This document shows, one piece after another, positions 12,301 through 18,984 of a stretch of 19,817 nucleotides of DNA. Positions within the stretch are counted from its first letter, which is position 1. Each line of letters starts with the position of its first letter. The notes under the pieces were generated by a model. The model made no database searches. It was not told where the DNA came from and saw nothing but the letters and a program-made list of their open reading frames with translations. A program made the position numbers and the translations under genes. Source of the DNA: Cyclostephanos tholiformis. Lineage: Eukaryota; Bacillariophyta; Thalassiosirophyceae; Thalassiosirales; Thalassiosiraceae. Location: positions 1 through 19,817 of the forward strand of contig JALLPB010000217.1 of NCBI GenBank assembly GCA_036939975.1, read 5' to 3'.

Positions 12301-15300
12301 GGCGTGGTGTGTTGGACTACTTTCAGGTAAGCGAAAAAATGTGCCATGAGAGCTGATGTAGAAAGTGCGGGTTTTTCCAATTCTGTGTCGATGAAACTAC
12401 CATTTTGACATTTGAGATGTTTTTTTCTCAGTTGACGTTTTATTGACAATGTTTTCATCTCATTTGTTTTACAGCATCCTGTCCCTTTCGGATGGTCTGC
12501 TCCCTCACAGCGGCTGGCATTTTGAATGCATGTCCCCAGGCTCTGGAATATGCATCATCACGCACGTCAATTATAGCAAATTACTTCGGGGGGCTTGAGA
12601 GTAGGGTGCTGCGCCGATCATGGGCGGAACGAGCAGCGGTTCCTGTTATTTCGAAATACTGCCAGGCATTGATAGAACTTCTCTCAAGTGTGAAACGATC
12701 GCTTAGGCTTTACCCCAATAGTTCCCTCCTAAGCAATATCAAGGTCGATTCAGCAACCCCACTTCCTTTCCCTCCCTCCAATAATCACTCCGAGACTGAT
12801 GAGATCAGCGCAGACTGCAACTCTTGGGAATGCAACGAAGGGTGGATCCTTAGTAATACACACTGGGAAGTTTGGACGGGATCAGTAGAAATCATGGAAG
12901 TGGAATGGAAACCACCTCCTCGATCTAGTGTTCGCACTTTGATGGATGGAGGCGACGGGCCCCCTTTCTTGAGAGAACGTTGTACCGTGATGCGTGGCAC
13001 GGACTGGAATGCCGGCGATGATGATGGAAAGGCCTTGTATGAGCAGGATAAGCTTGAAAAGGATCACCAGAGACGTGCGACAGAGGACGAGGTAAGTAGG
13101 AAAGCCTCTGAGCAAGAAAGTGAGGAGACGAATGCAGCAAACCACAATGCAGCTGAGACGAGGTCTGTCGACCCAGCATGTGAAGAAGATCCAGCAGATC
13201 CAATAGATAATGACCAATTGGCTTCAACCCCTACTGCAAAAAAAGATACTGCAGATCCGGAAGAGGACGGTGGTTTGAAGGACGATAAACCAAAAAAAAA
13301 GAAAAAGAAAGCGGTCTCTCCCAAGTTACCGCTGGGTACTGTAATATCAATCGGTACGTTAAGTTTTGAACCCAATTTTCCACAACTTTGATTCATTTCA
13401 TCCAACAAGTTGAATGAATTGTGTTCTCTTATTCAAAAGAACCGTGGAATGGAGTCCCTGCGATGGCACGTCGAATAAGGTGGCATCTAACAGGCAAAGA
13501 GGGAGTTTATCGCTACGGCGGGGATGGAGGTTGTTTTGACATTGTTCATGTCGAAGCCAACGAGAAAGAGACGCGTGTGAAAAAGAAGCATCCTTATCCT
13601 GAAACATCTGAACAGTGCGCCTCCCGTTGTGGATTCGGCATGAAAAGGATATTAAATATTATTCTGCGTTTACGCAATAGTTCTCTGAAGTACGGCCAGA
13701 CAAACTGTGATGGCATTTTAGAGTGGCCTGATTATGGAGGTAAGTTTTTGTATCACCCATTATTCAGACTCAATCTTTTTCTTTACTCATCTTTTATTCT
13801 TTGTGATCTAAGCTGGCGTCCGAGTGGATTGCACATTTTATTCTGATGGGGCAATGTCAATTACAGAGAGGGAGGTTCTTTATGGGTCTCCAGATTCTGG
13901 TTGGGAATCTCGTTTTGGTCAGCCTAATTTCGTGTCGGGGACCGTGATGGTGTTGAGTCCAACACGCACTACTAGTTTTGATGATTCGATGTTGCCTTAT
14001 GACGAACTTCTAGGTAGTAATAGTTTCCTCGTGAAGAATCTTCGCGACAAAGAGAGAGGTGGTGGGCGGATTAGAGTAGTCAGTGAAATGCGTCTGCTAC
14101 GAAGCAAACAGAGCGCCGACGCGAAGCTCGTTTCTGCAGATACCGACGTGGATAGTACACACACGAAACCACCAGTTTCATTTATCTCAACCCAACCACC
14201 ACCGATTTGTTTTGATCCCGACTTCCACGCTTCATCATTATCCTTGTCGGAGAACAAGAGGTCTGTGACTTGTTCTACATCAGATGGACGTGGGGTAGCG
14301 TTTGGAAATGTAGGTTTTACGAAAGGGGTACATTACTGGGAAGTAAAGTTGGAAAAGGCGGATATCGGAAGCGTTTACATAGGAGTCGCCGAAAAGCCTA
14401 GTAATCCCAATGGGCCCCCACAAGGAATCTCCCTGGGTCTCGATTGCCAACCGCGATTAAACAAGTGGCTTGGATGGTGAGATGAATTCGCAATTTTATT
14501 AAGTATAGCAGTATTCAATTTCTTACGTATCTTTTTCGATAATCCACAGGGGCTTTGTCAACTTTAGAGCCACATATTCATCAGGCGCTGAGAGAGTTTA
14601 CGGTGCCCATTGTCATGCTGGTGATATTGTTGGAGTGTTGCTTGACTGCGATGCGGGAAGGATTAATTTTTTTGTTGATGGGTACGTATTTTCTTACATG
14701 TTTCTCATGTGATTTTATGTGCTTATTTCTAACGTCCACCTTTGCTGTTATTTTGTTGAAGTGTAAAATACGGTGAGCACATCCTCAATGATTTAGGCTG
14801 CGCCTTTGAGAATATTAGCCCATTCGGATTCAATGCTGATGGATGTGGGAGTGGAGGGGCTGGTCAGGTGCGTTAATCATCTTCATCTCTGTTCAGGTAC
14901 TCCGTTCTTATGCTAAGAGATTATATCTAATATTGACACACATTCTTTGTTCTCCTTTTTTCTTCAGGGAGCACCAAGCGGCCTGGAAGGAGGTCGAACC
15001 GGTCGCTATCCTGCCAATGGTTCGGTTAGGCCAAAAGCGTTATGGCCTGTTATTGGTTTGCGTAACCCTCATGACCGAGTCACCTTTTCATCAAAATGGA
15101 TGACCTCGCATGGAGTGGATTGTGCTGCTGTTGTGAAAAACATTCTTGCAGTAGATGAAATTTTGTGCATGTATGAAAGACCGGAGCTCTCCATTACGCC
15201 AAAATCTGCCGTTGAACATAATGGAATATCATTGCCGCATTGGTTGATTGAGGAGTCTTACCATGAGTGTGAGTATTCGCCGTTCAGTATATCTTAATTG

Positions 15301-18161
15301 CATGTTTCAGGTTGATCTTAATAGTCATTTCTGTCCTAGATAATCGTTGGAGGAGTGGAAGGTGGCTTAGATCAGACACTCGAGGAAGCAGTCCTTGCAA
15401 GCTTTCAAGTTACGGTCTTGATGTTGATCTTGATACGTCACCTCTCTCTTGCGCCGCGGCATGTGCATCGATTGGGCTGCCTATTGCATTGCTTCCTGGT
15501 GATAGGGTTGATGTCAAGCGCAGCGCTGGGCGCATCTTAGAGCTGCAGGAAGAAGCAGTTGTTCTTGGAGCTTACCAAGGCCGCCTGTTTTACCGTCTTG
15601 TCTCTCAGAAAAGTGAGGGCGGCAGCCTAATGGAAGGTGGGGGCCGTTCCTGGTTTTGGGACGAAAGTGAGGCTGTGGATGGTGGCTTGCAAGTGATCGG
15701 GGAAGGATTAGGACTTGGAGTCACGTTGCCGAAGCTTAGCCGGTTTAAACCTCTCTGTGGTGGATTAAAGGTGGTCTACAAAGACGGTGCTGTTGTGAGA
15801 TCTGATCTTGAAATCGTAGATGGATCATCCAAGAGCATTGGAACCATCGCAACTGGCACCGTTATTCCTCAAAAAGAAATCATTGATAGGCGTTTGAACT
15901 CGTGCGGTGTTGTTCGCTATCTTGTTGACCATGGGTCAATCGGACGAGGCTGGATAAGCAGTCGACTCCGAGGCGAGAAAGAGGAACCAATTGTTGAAAT
16001 GTTGCCCTTCGTTTGTGCAGAGAATGATGATCAATCATTAGGCCAACCACAATATCTTACACCAGAGGATTCTGCAAGGGATTGGTACGCACGTTACAAA
16101 GAAGCAGTCAGATCATTCAAGGAATCAGAAGAAATAAATCACATATCTGAATCGATGAAGATTGCAAGTATTCAGGAATTTGAAGAGCTTTTGGGAACTG
16201 GGATTATAAATGGGCTGAGTGAATTAGCATCAGATTCCAAAATCGCTACTACTTATGGGAGAATTGCAGATGCGCTGCCACACATAACCGATGGGTCGTG
16301 CCCATTCGTTGATTGTGCACTGGTGTTGAGTGCCTTACAACCGTCCAAACAAGAACAAGAACAGCTCAAAAGTATAAGCAGCTCAGTCAATCCAATGGCG
16401 CATGAAGTCGCGGCTAAATCGTTAGGAGTTATTGATGAGCTGCCTTCAACAAAATCCTTGATGTGAGTTTCCTTCCATTTCTGCCATTGTTATTTTGCAC
16501 TATGATATTATAATTTGATTTACCTTCCCAACTCCTAGGGCGAGGATTGCTATGCTTAGATCGTTTAACAGGAGGGCTCAGTACGCCCTGCCGTGGCTCC
16601 CTATGAGATCAGCGCAAGAAGGTAGCGCAATACTTGGCGGACTTAGTGGTTTTGGGACATCACTGGAGCGTGCTGGGCGAACATGGGATTCGAAATCAGA
16701 AAGCTTGGTAAGTATAAGTTTGAAGAGCTTTGTGATCATAACTCAAACAGACTGCTTCTCACAAATATCTTCACACACCAGTGGGTGCAAACACCGTCGA
16801 TCTCATCTAGATTGAGAAACTGTAGGGAAATCTTTTTCGCTAACACCAAACGAAACTTTTTAGACAGTGTCGTGGATGCTACCACAACTCCCACTCCTCT
16901 CTCTCATGATGAGTATGAATTACCCCGAGAAGTTCGTACAGTACGAGTCAACAGGCTGAAAGCCCACCGAGCTATGTCCTCAAATAATAGCAGTATGATG
17001 AAAAAGTACAGTGTGTTCTCGCAGCTACAAAAGGAAATGCGAGGTTGGAGCGGGGCGTCACTCAGACGCGGTTTTATTGCCAAAGGACATGGTGGCCAGA
17101 AGAGAGCATTTAAGGTGAAACTTGTTGGAGAAGGTGTAAATGACTATTCCGGGCCCTACCGAGAGATCTTTGTTGATGCGATTAAAGAAGTCACTCATCT
17201 AAGCACATCTGGATGCAGTTCTCTTGGAACTCTACAGCCATCTGCTAATAATGAAGCCGATGTTGGCGACGGGAGAGATTTGTTCGTTTTTGCATTTTCG
17301 TCAAAGGACGACTCCCGTAGGTCAGATAAGCTTGAGAAAAGCAAAGATCAGTTGTCCAGTGAGGAAAGGGATTTGTGGAACAGTTTTTCAAGCCTGACAC
17401 ACAAGAAGGATGAAAGTTCTCGAGAAACTGAAGAGTCCCTGTCGTTTTTGGGAAAATTGGTTGGAACCGGCTGTAGGCATGGCATTCCCGTTGACTTGCC
17501 ACTCTCTCTTGGAGTTGTTTGGAGACGCCTCACAGAGGAGGCTGTAGATATTGCTGACATTGCGAAGGAAATAGATGTCCTCGCTTTGAACAGTAGTCAA
17601 GATGCGAATATTTGGGACACTTCATCACCATTCAACGAGATGTTGGCAACACAGCGGAGATTGCTGAATTCGTTTGCAGAGGGGCTGTCCTGTGTCTTGC
17701 CAGTGGAACTCTTGTCAATGTTTACCGGAGATGAGCTTCGGGATATTATGTGCGGAAACCCTGATCTCGATGTTGAACTCTTGCGCAGAGTTGTGGAGTA
17801 TGAGGGCTACCATGAAAATGACAAAGTTGTCAATTTCTTTTGGGAAGTGCTGCGTGAGATGACAACATCACAACGAAAGCTCTTCCTGCAATTCGTGTGG
17901 GCAAGAAATCGCCTACCATTGAGAGAAAGTGACTTCGACGCCCCTTTCAAGATTCAAAGAGACACTAAACCTGTGATCAAAGATGGAGATTATCCACTTC
18001 CTAGCGCAAGTACTTGCTTTTTCTCGTTGACACTTCCTGATTATCCAGCAAAAGAGATACTAAGGGAAAAATTGCTGTATGCACTTCAGCACGCCGCCAC
18101 CATGGAAAACGATTATGTCACAAATGACGCTGAAGTAAGTGAGGGATGGCAAGGCCTTTGA
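360..18161 (+). CDS. Giant multidomain HECT-type E3 ubiquitin ligase (about 5,440 aa, 18 exons)
   Basis: The product is predicted to accept ubiquitin from an E2 on a HECT cysteine and pass it to substrates, probably in the cytosol or nucleus: I see no signal peptide or membrane segments. Eighteen exons join with matching phases into 5,440 codons plus stop. Domains in order: low-complexity N-terminus (about residues 50-340), acidic tract and UIM (about 663-742), SPRY1 (about 1456-1626), helical stretch (about 1630-2600), SH3-like segment (about 2629-2750), two UBAs (about 2974-3085), SPRY2 (about 3183-3322), MIB/HERC2 (about 3922-4089), SPRY3 (about 4300-4490), SH3-like (about 4694-4771), HECT (about 5070-5440, Cys5393). 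The start is the first ATG in a frame that splices cleanly into exon 2. The size exceeds human HERC1 (about 4,860 aa) and HUWE1 (about 4,370 aa). The HECT linker and N-lobe read most like large HERC proteins, but no RCC1 repeats are seen. Weak points are the intron 2 acceptor and the 3' end. Confidence 0.88.
706..1572 (+). repeat. Coding low-complexity tract (Thr, Gly, Ser, Asp runs)
   Basis: Exon 2 begins with triplet-repeat-like coding: a Thr run from about 706, Gly-rich runs near 850-885, 1021-1125 and 1540-1575, Ser runs near 885-945, and 14 consecutive Ser codons at 1210-1251. Asp-rich patches fall near 1040-1060, 1315-1335 and 1500-1540. The protein is almost certainly disordered here. 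GC content is visibly higher than in the rest of the gene, and C and G homopolymers of eight or more bases occur (for example near 964 and 1021). The frame stays open through all of them. Long antisense open frames over this stretch are artefacts of its composition. Confidence 0.85.
2446..2640 (+). other. Acidic Asp/Glu-rich tract preceding the UIM
   Basis: About residues 663-728 are dominated by Asp, Glu, Ser and Asn, with blocks such as DRDDDDDNSD and EEDHEEDESYLEEEQ. HUWE1 also carries acidic stretches near its ubiquitin-binding motifs. The tract leads directly into the UIM. It probably acts as a flexible, charged linker or a histone/basic-protein docking surface; that role is inference. 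Confidence 0.75.
2641..2685 (+). other. Ubiquitin-interacting motif (UIM)
   Basis: The encoded DEELQRAVSLSLAVD (residues 728-742) fits the UIM consensus: acidic residues, a hydrophobic residue, x-x-Ala, x-x-x-Ser, x-x, then an acidic residue. Ala733 and Ser737 are the invariant pair. UIMs are single helices that bind the Ile44 patch of ubiquitin and would help hold ubiquitinated substrates or ubiquitin chains. The motif follows a strongly acidic tract, as many UIMs do. Confidence 0.78.
4905..5517 (+). other. SPRY domain 1 (interrupted by intron 3)
   Basis: Residues about 1456-1626. Exon 3 carries the core: a WAVKLDKC strand, GHVFVGVSTA, a GWGLIGTQALWHD segment, then a strand-turn-strand VVTLDTNVGTLSFG. 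Splicing intron 3 (5389-5467, phase 1) creates the typical SPRY ending LYPAVGLYQRDDRVTL, which strongly supports that join. SPRY domains are beta-sandwich protein-interaction modules and in E3 ligases often recruit substrate. Confidence 0.88.
5506..8500 (+). other. Long helical region of exon 4 (possible alpha-solenoid)
   Basis: About 1,000 residues with no domain I can name. The sequence alternates amphipathic Leu-rich helices with short polar loops, for example around 7140-7300, 7480-7600, 7670-7760 and 8020-8320, as in ARM/HEAT-type solenoids of giant HECT ligases. No zinc ligands, WD or RCC1 signatures were noticed. The assignment is by texture only. Confidence 0.4.
8517..8880 (+). other. 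Possible SH3-like beta-barrel segment in exon 4
   Basis: About residues 2629-2750. After LLHPGTFVVIEP comes a Ser/Ala-rich insert, then a strand-rich run including SGVISSIDSRSGSCEVIILE, with hydrophobic residues alternating and Gly at turns. This looks like a small beta-barrel of the SH3 or MIB/HERC2 kind. No family signature is complete, so this is tentative. Confidence 0.35.
9634..9978 (+). other. Tandem UBA domains
   Basis: Exon 5 encodes two ubiquitin-associated domains. The first (about residues 2974-3012) includes IVQMAELGLPRQWAELALSR and NIEAAVHFCLERGG; the second (about 3048-3085) includes LVEMGFPRHWCVEALSATRN and NVDEALTWILTNGD. The second has the classic MGF loop and the Ala-Leu helix 2 to helix 3 pattern; the first has ELG in that loop, a common variant. 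UBAs are three-helix bundles that bind mono- or polyubiquitin. A short Arg-rich linker separates them. Confidence 0.87.
9982..10110 (+). other. Acidic linker after the UBA pair
   Basis: A run rich in Glu, Asp, Asn and Ser (including NDSEEEEEDSNGDDDVEES) separates the second UBA from SPRY domain 2. It is probably a disordered spacer. It repeats on a small scale the acidic-tract-plus-ubiquitin-binder arrangement seen near 2446-2685. Confidence 0.7.
10270..10868 (+). other. SPRY domain 2 (interrupted by introns 5 and 6)
   Basis: Residues about 3183-3322. Exon 5 gives GKWYYEAEIRTAGCLQIGWA, then WAFDGWRRYRWH; exon 6 gives WGCKWTEGDTVGCLVDMDS and VSFTLNGRGEEIG; exon 7 continues with REKLRLILGG. 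The run of Gly-Trp, Trp-x-x-Asp-Gly, Gly-Asp-x-Val-Gly-Cys and Phe-x-Leu-Asn-Gly is the SPRY pattern also seen in ryanodine receptors. Phases 1 (intron 5, 10481-10560) and 2 (intron 6, 10736-10831) restore it exactly. Confidence 0.92.
12975..13560 (+). other. MIB/HERC2-type domain with a long charged insert
   Basis: Residues about 3922-4089. The first half carries CTVMRGTDWNAGDDDG, matching the R-G-x-D-W...D-x-D-G signature of MIB/HERC2 domains. The second half, after splicing intron 10, carries GTVISIEPW, then IRWHLTGKEGVYRYGGDGG and CFDIVHVE, matching the G-T-V, V-x-W-x-x-G, Y-R-x-G-x-x-G and Y/F-D-L/I elements. Between the halves lie about 90 mostly acidic and then Lys-rich residues (about 13030-13325). 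In Mind bomb and HERC2 this domain binds substrate peptides; here it would be a second recognition module. Confidence 0.72.
14262..15090 (+). other. SPRY domain 3 (interrupted by introns 12-14)
   Basis: Residues about 4300-4490, spread over exons 12 to 15. Elements in order: KGVHYWEVKLEKADIGSVYI, W-G-F-V-N-F after intron 12, AHCHAGDIVGVLLDCDAGRI, then NFFVDGVKYGEHI across intron 13, CAFENISPFGF, and finally ALWPVIGLRNPHDRVTF in exon 15. Splicing at 14476/14550, 14681/14762 and 14867/14968 is needed to obtain this order. Exon 14 ends in a Gly-rich loop that is probably an insert within the domain. Confidence 0.92.
15768..15998 (+). other. SH3-like barrel with a GWIS motif
   Basis: About residues 4694-4771 in exon 16. 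The strand-rich sequence contains VVYKDGAVVRSDLEI, GTIATGTVIPQKEI, NSCGVVRYLVD and GRGWISSRLRGEKEEPIVEM. Alternating hydrophobic strands and the conserved-looking Gly-Trp-Ile-Ser turn suggest a bacterial-SH3-like barrel. An upstream strand-rich run (LPGDRVDVKRSAGRILEL, about 15487-15620) may be a related barrel. Function is unknown; position next to the HECT suggests a scaffold or regulatory role. Confidence 0.5.
17040..18161 (+). other. HECT catalytic domain
   Basis: About residues 5068-5440 in exon 18. The N-lobe carries AFKVKLVGEGVNDYSGPYRE and LGKLVGTGCRHGIPVDLPLS, both typical HECT signatures; a charged insert (about 17300-17420) lies between them. The C-lobe carries FLQFVWARNRLPL and PLPSASTCFFSLTLPDY. 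Cys5393 (codon 18015-18017) in the S-T-C-F-F motif is the predicted thioester cysteine. The upstream linker, with VRTVRVNRLKAHRAM and SVFSQLQKEMRG, resembles that of large HERC ligases. If translation stops at 18159, a Trp occupies the -4 position where many HECT ligases have Phe. Confidence 0.96.
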
Positions 18162-18390
18162 GCATTGCCAGATTTTAGGATGTAGTAAAAATAGGAGTAT
18201 TATTCAATTGAAATACTAGAGTCAATGCACTGTCTTCGGCCCACACACAGGGTTGCATATGGTACCAAACCACCTTGTGTATGTGGTTCCTACAGTAGAT
18301 ATTGAGGACACTTCTCCCCCAGCTGGTCGTGGTGTGGCCAATGATATGATTTCGATGATGGAGAGGATGAGTACGGTTTTCCAATGTTGA
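18135..18390 (+). other. Possible alternative 3' exon of the HECT gene
   Basis: GTAAGT at 18135-18140 is a consensus donor in phase 0. A phase-0 acceptor (CTAG at 18216-18219) would join it to a 56-codon open frame, 18220-18390, encoding for example VPNHLVYVVPTVDIEDTSPP and a Met-rich end, stopping at TGA 18388-18390. Other acceptors (18194, 18197) reach frame 0, which encodes a Cys-x-Cys stretch instead. Splicing would replace the last eight residues of the HECT tail. Whether the donor is used cannot be told from sequence. Confidence 0.4.
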
Positions 18391-18453
18391 TTCTATTTCT
18401 TTGCACTTTGTGACTTTTTTTTGTCATTTCTCCTGGCTATTGCAATGGTGGAG

Positions 18454-18554
18454 GGGTTTTGGTGACCTGCGTTAATTGCAACCAAACAGCTCACAGGCTG
18501 TGCATTGAACAGCTGCAACACTTGGGGATTTCTGCGGATGATTTGGACAAGTGA
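18454..18554 (+). other. Zinc-finger-like coding segment (possible half of a PHD finger)
   Basis: In the frame of 18456 the sequence reads VLVTCVNCNQTAHRLCIEQL and then LGISADDLDK before TGA at 18552-18554. The spacing C-x2-C-x4-H-x2-C matches the second zinc-ligand set of PHD fingers. A further C-x2-C (CNIC, 18617-18628) lies downstream and would fall 18 residues after the last Cys if GT at 18551 and AG at 18609 are spliced. The first ligand pair is not contiguous; a C-V-C in frame 0 at 18276-18284 is a candidate. It could be a small gene, a C-terminal extension of the HECT gene, or a remnant. Confidence 0.4.
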
Positions 18555-18683
18555 TGAAAGGATAAGTTTAGAGTCTATCTCCTGAGGATCAGATGTGTGT
18601 TGCTTTAAGCACTGAGTGCAACATTTGCTTGACATGATTGATTAGAGCAACAATGAAGAAACGGGACTAATTGGTTGGGGGAG

Positions 18684-18700
18684 AATAAACATTATTTATT
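18684..18700. terminator. Inverted pair of AATAAA poly(A) signals
   Basis: AATAAA at 18684-18689 on the plus strand and its complement TTTATT at 18695-18700 form a 6-bp inverted repeat around five bases. The plus-strand copy lies about 520 bases after the HECT stop. The minus-strand copy lies 76 bases beyond the stop of the minus-strand open frame that ends at 18776. Canonical AATAAA is not obligatory in protists, so use as a signal is inferred. Confidence 0.4.
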
Positions 18701-18775
18701 AAATTTAACCGTTTACCATGGATGAAATTCAGTCCAGTCCTGTCTTTGGCTCATTAGCTTCTAGTTGAATCTGTG

Positions 18776-18979
18776 CTATCTTTCACTCATTCTGCAGGAC
18801 CTCCAAAGCTGCAAATTTGTCATATCTTCCATAGCAGAGCATCCTTCTTGGATAGGATGTAGCAGACCTATGACTTCTAGCTCCTCTAGAAGATTGGCCC
18901 TCAAAGTATCAATCTTCCGCTTCAAATTGCGAATTTTGTACCTCAAGGTATCTTCAATATTGATGCATTTTGGGGATGA
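18776..18979 (-). CDS. Possible last exon of a convergent gene (coiled coil)
   Basis: The minus strand is open from 18979 down to TAG at 18778-18776, about 67 codons. The N-terminal half includes NIEDTLRYKIRNLKRKIDTL and NLLEELEVIGLLHP, with Leu and Ile at alternating 3- and 4-residue spacing over some 28 residues, a clean coiled-coil pattern. There is no ATG in frame; the minus-strand sequence just before 18979 reads CATTTAG, which could be a splice acceptor. I find no upstream exon within the window, so the gene would need to continue past 19817 or the frame may be fortuitous. The plus-strand reading of the same bases is hydrophobic and less protein-like. Confidence 0.35.
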   Translation of the reverse strand, partial: SSPKCINIEDTLRYKIRNLKRKIDTLRANLLEELEVIGLLHPIQEGCSAMEDMTNLQLWRSCRMSER

Positions 18980-18984
18980 CTAAA

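Larger units (their letters stand above)
360..18161 (+). other. Exon-intron map of the HECT ligase gene
   Basis: Coding exons: 360-476, 577-3762, 3858-5388, 5468-9140, 9231-10480, 10561-10735, 10832-11371, 11452-12058, 12137-12326, 12475-13353, 13440-13739, 13813-14476, 14550-14681, 14762-14867, 14968-15268, 15340-16462, 16539-16707, 16782-18161. Every intron starts GT and ends AG. Donors are mostly GTAAGN, GTACGT, GTGAGN, GTGCGT or GTTAGT. Several acceptors follow clear pyrimidine runs (12136, 12474, 14967). Joins were chosen by frame, phase and domain continuity; the strongest are those inside SPRY domains (introns 3, 5, 6, 12, 13, 14) and just before the HECT (introns 16, 17). Intron 2 could also end at 3929 (exon from 3930), which removes 24 residues. 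Intron 1 (477-576) rests on frame and splice sites alone. Confidence 0.82.

Noticed and set aside
360..18161. Several separate genes instead of one
   Set aside because: Exon phases chain without a break, three SPRY domains and the MIB domain are completed only by splicing across introns, and no terminator or new start interrupts the series.
18393..18635. Minus-strand open frame of 80 codons ending in a Lys-rich tail
   Set aside because: It reads fairly protein-like (LVQIIRRNPQVLQLF), but the plus strand of the same bases carries the C-x2-C-x4-H-x2-C pattern, which is more specific. No domain or good splice link to the coiled-coil frame was found. It remains a rival reading.
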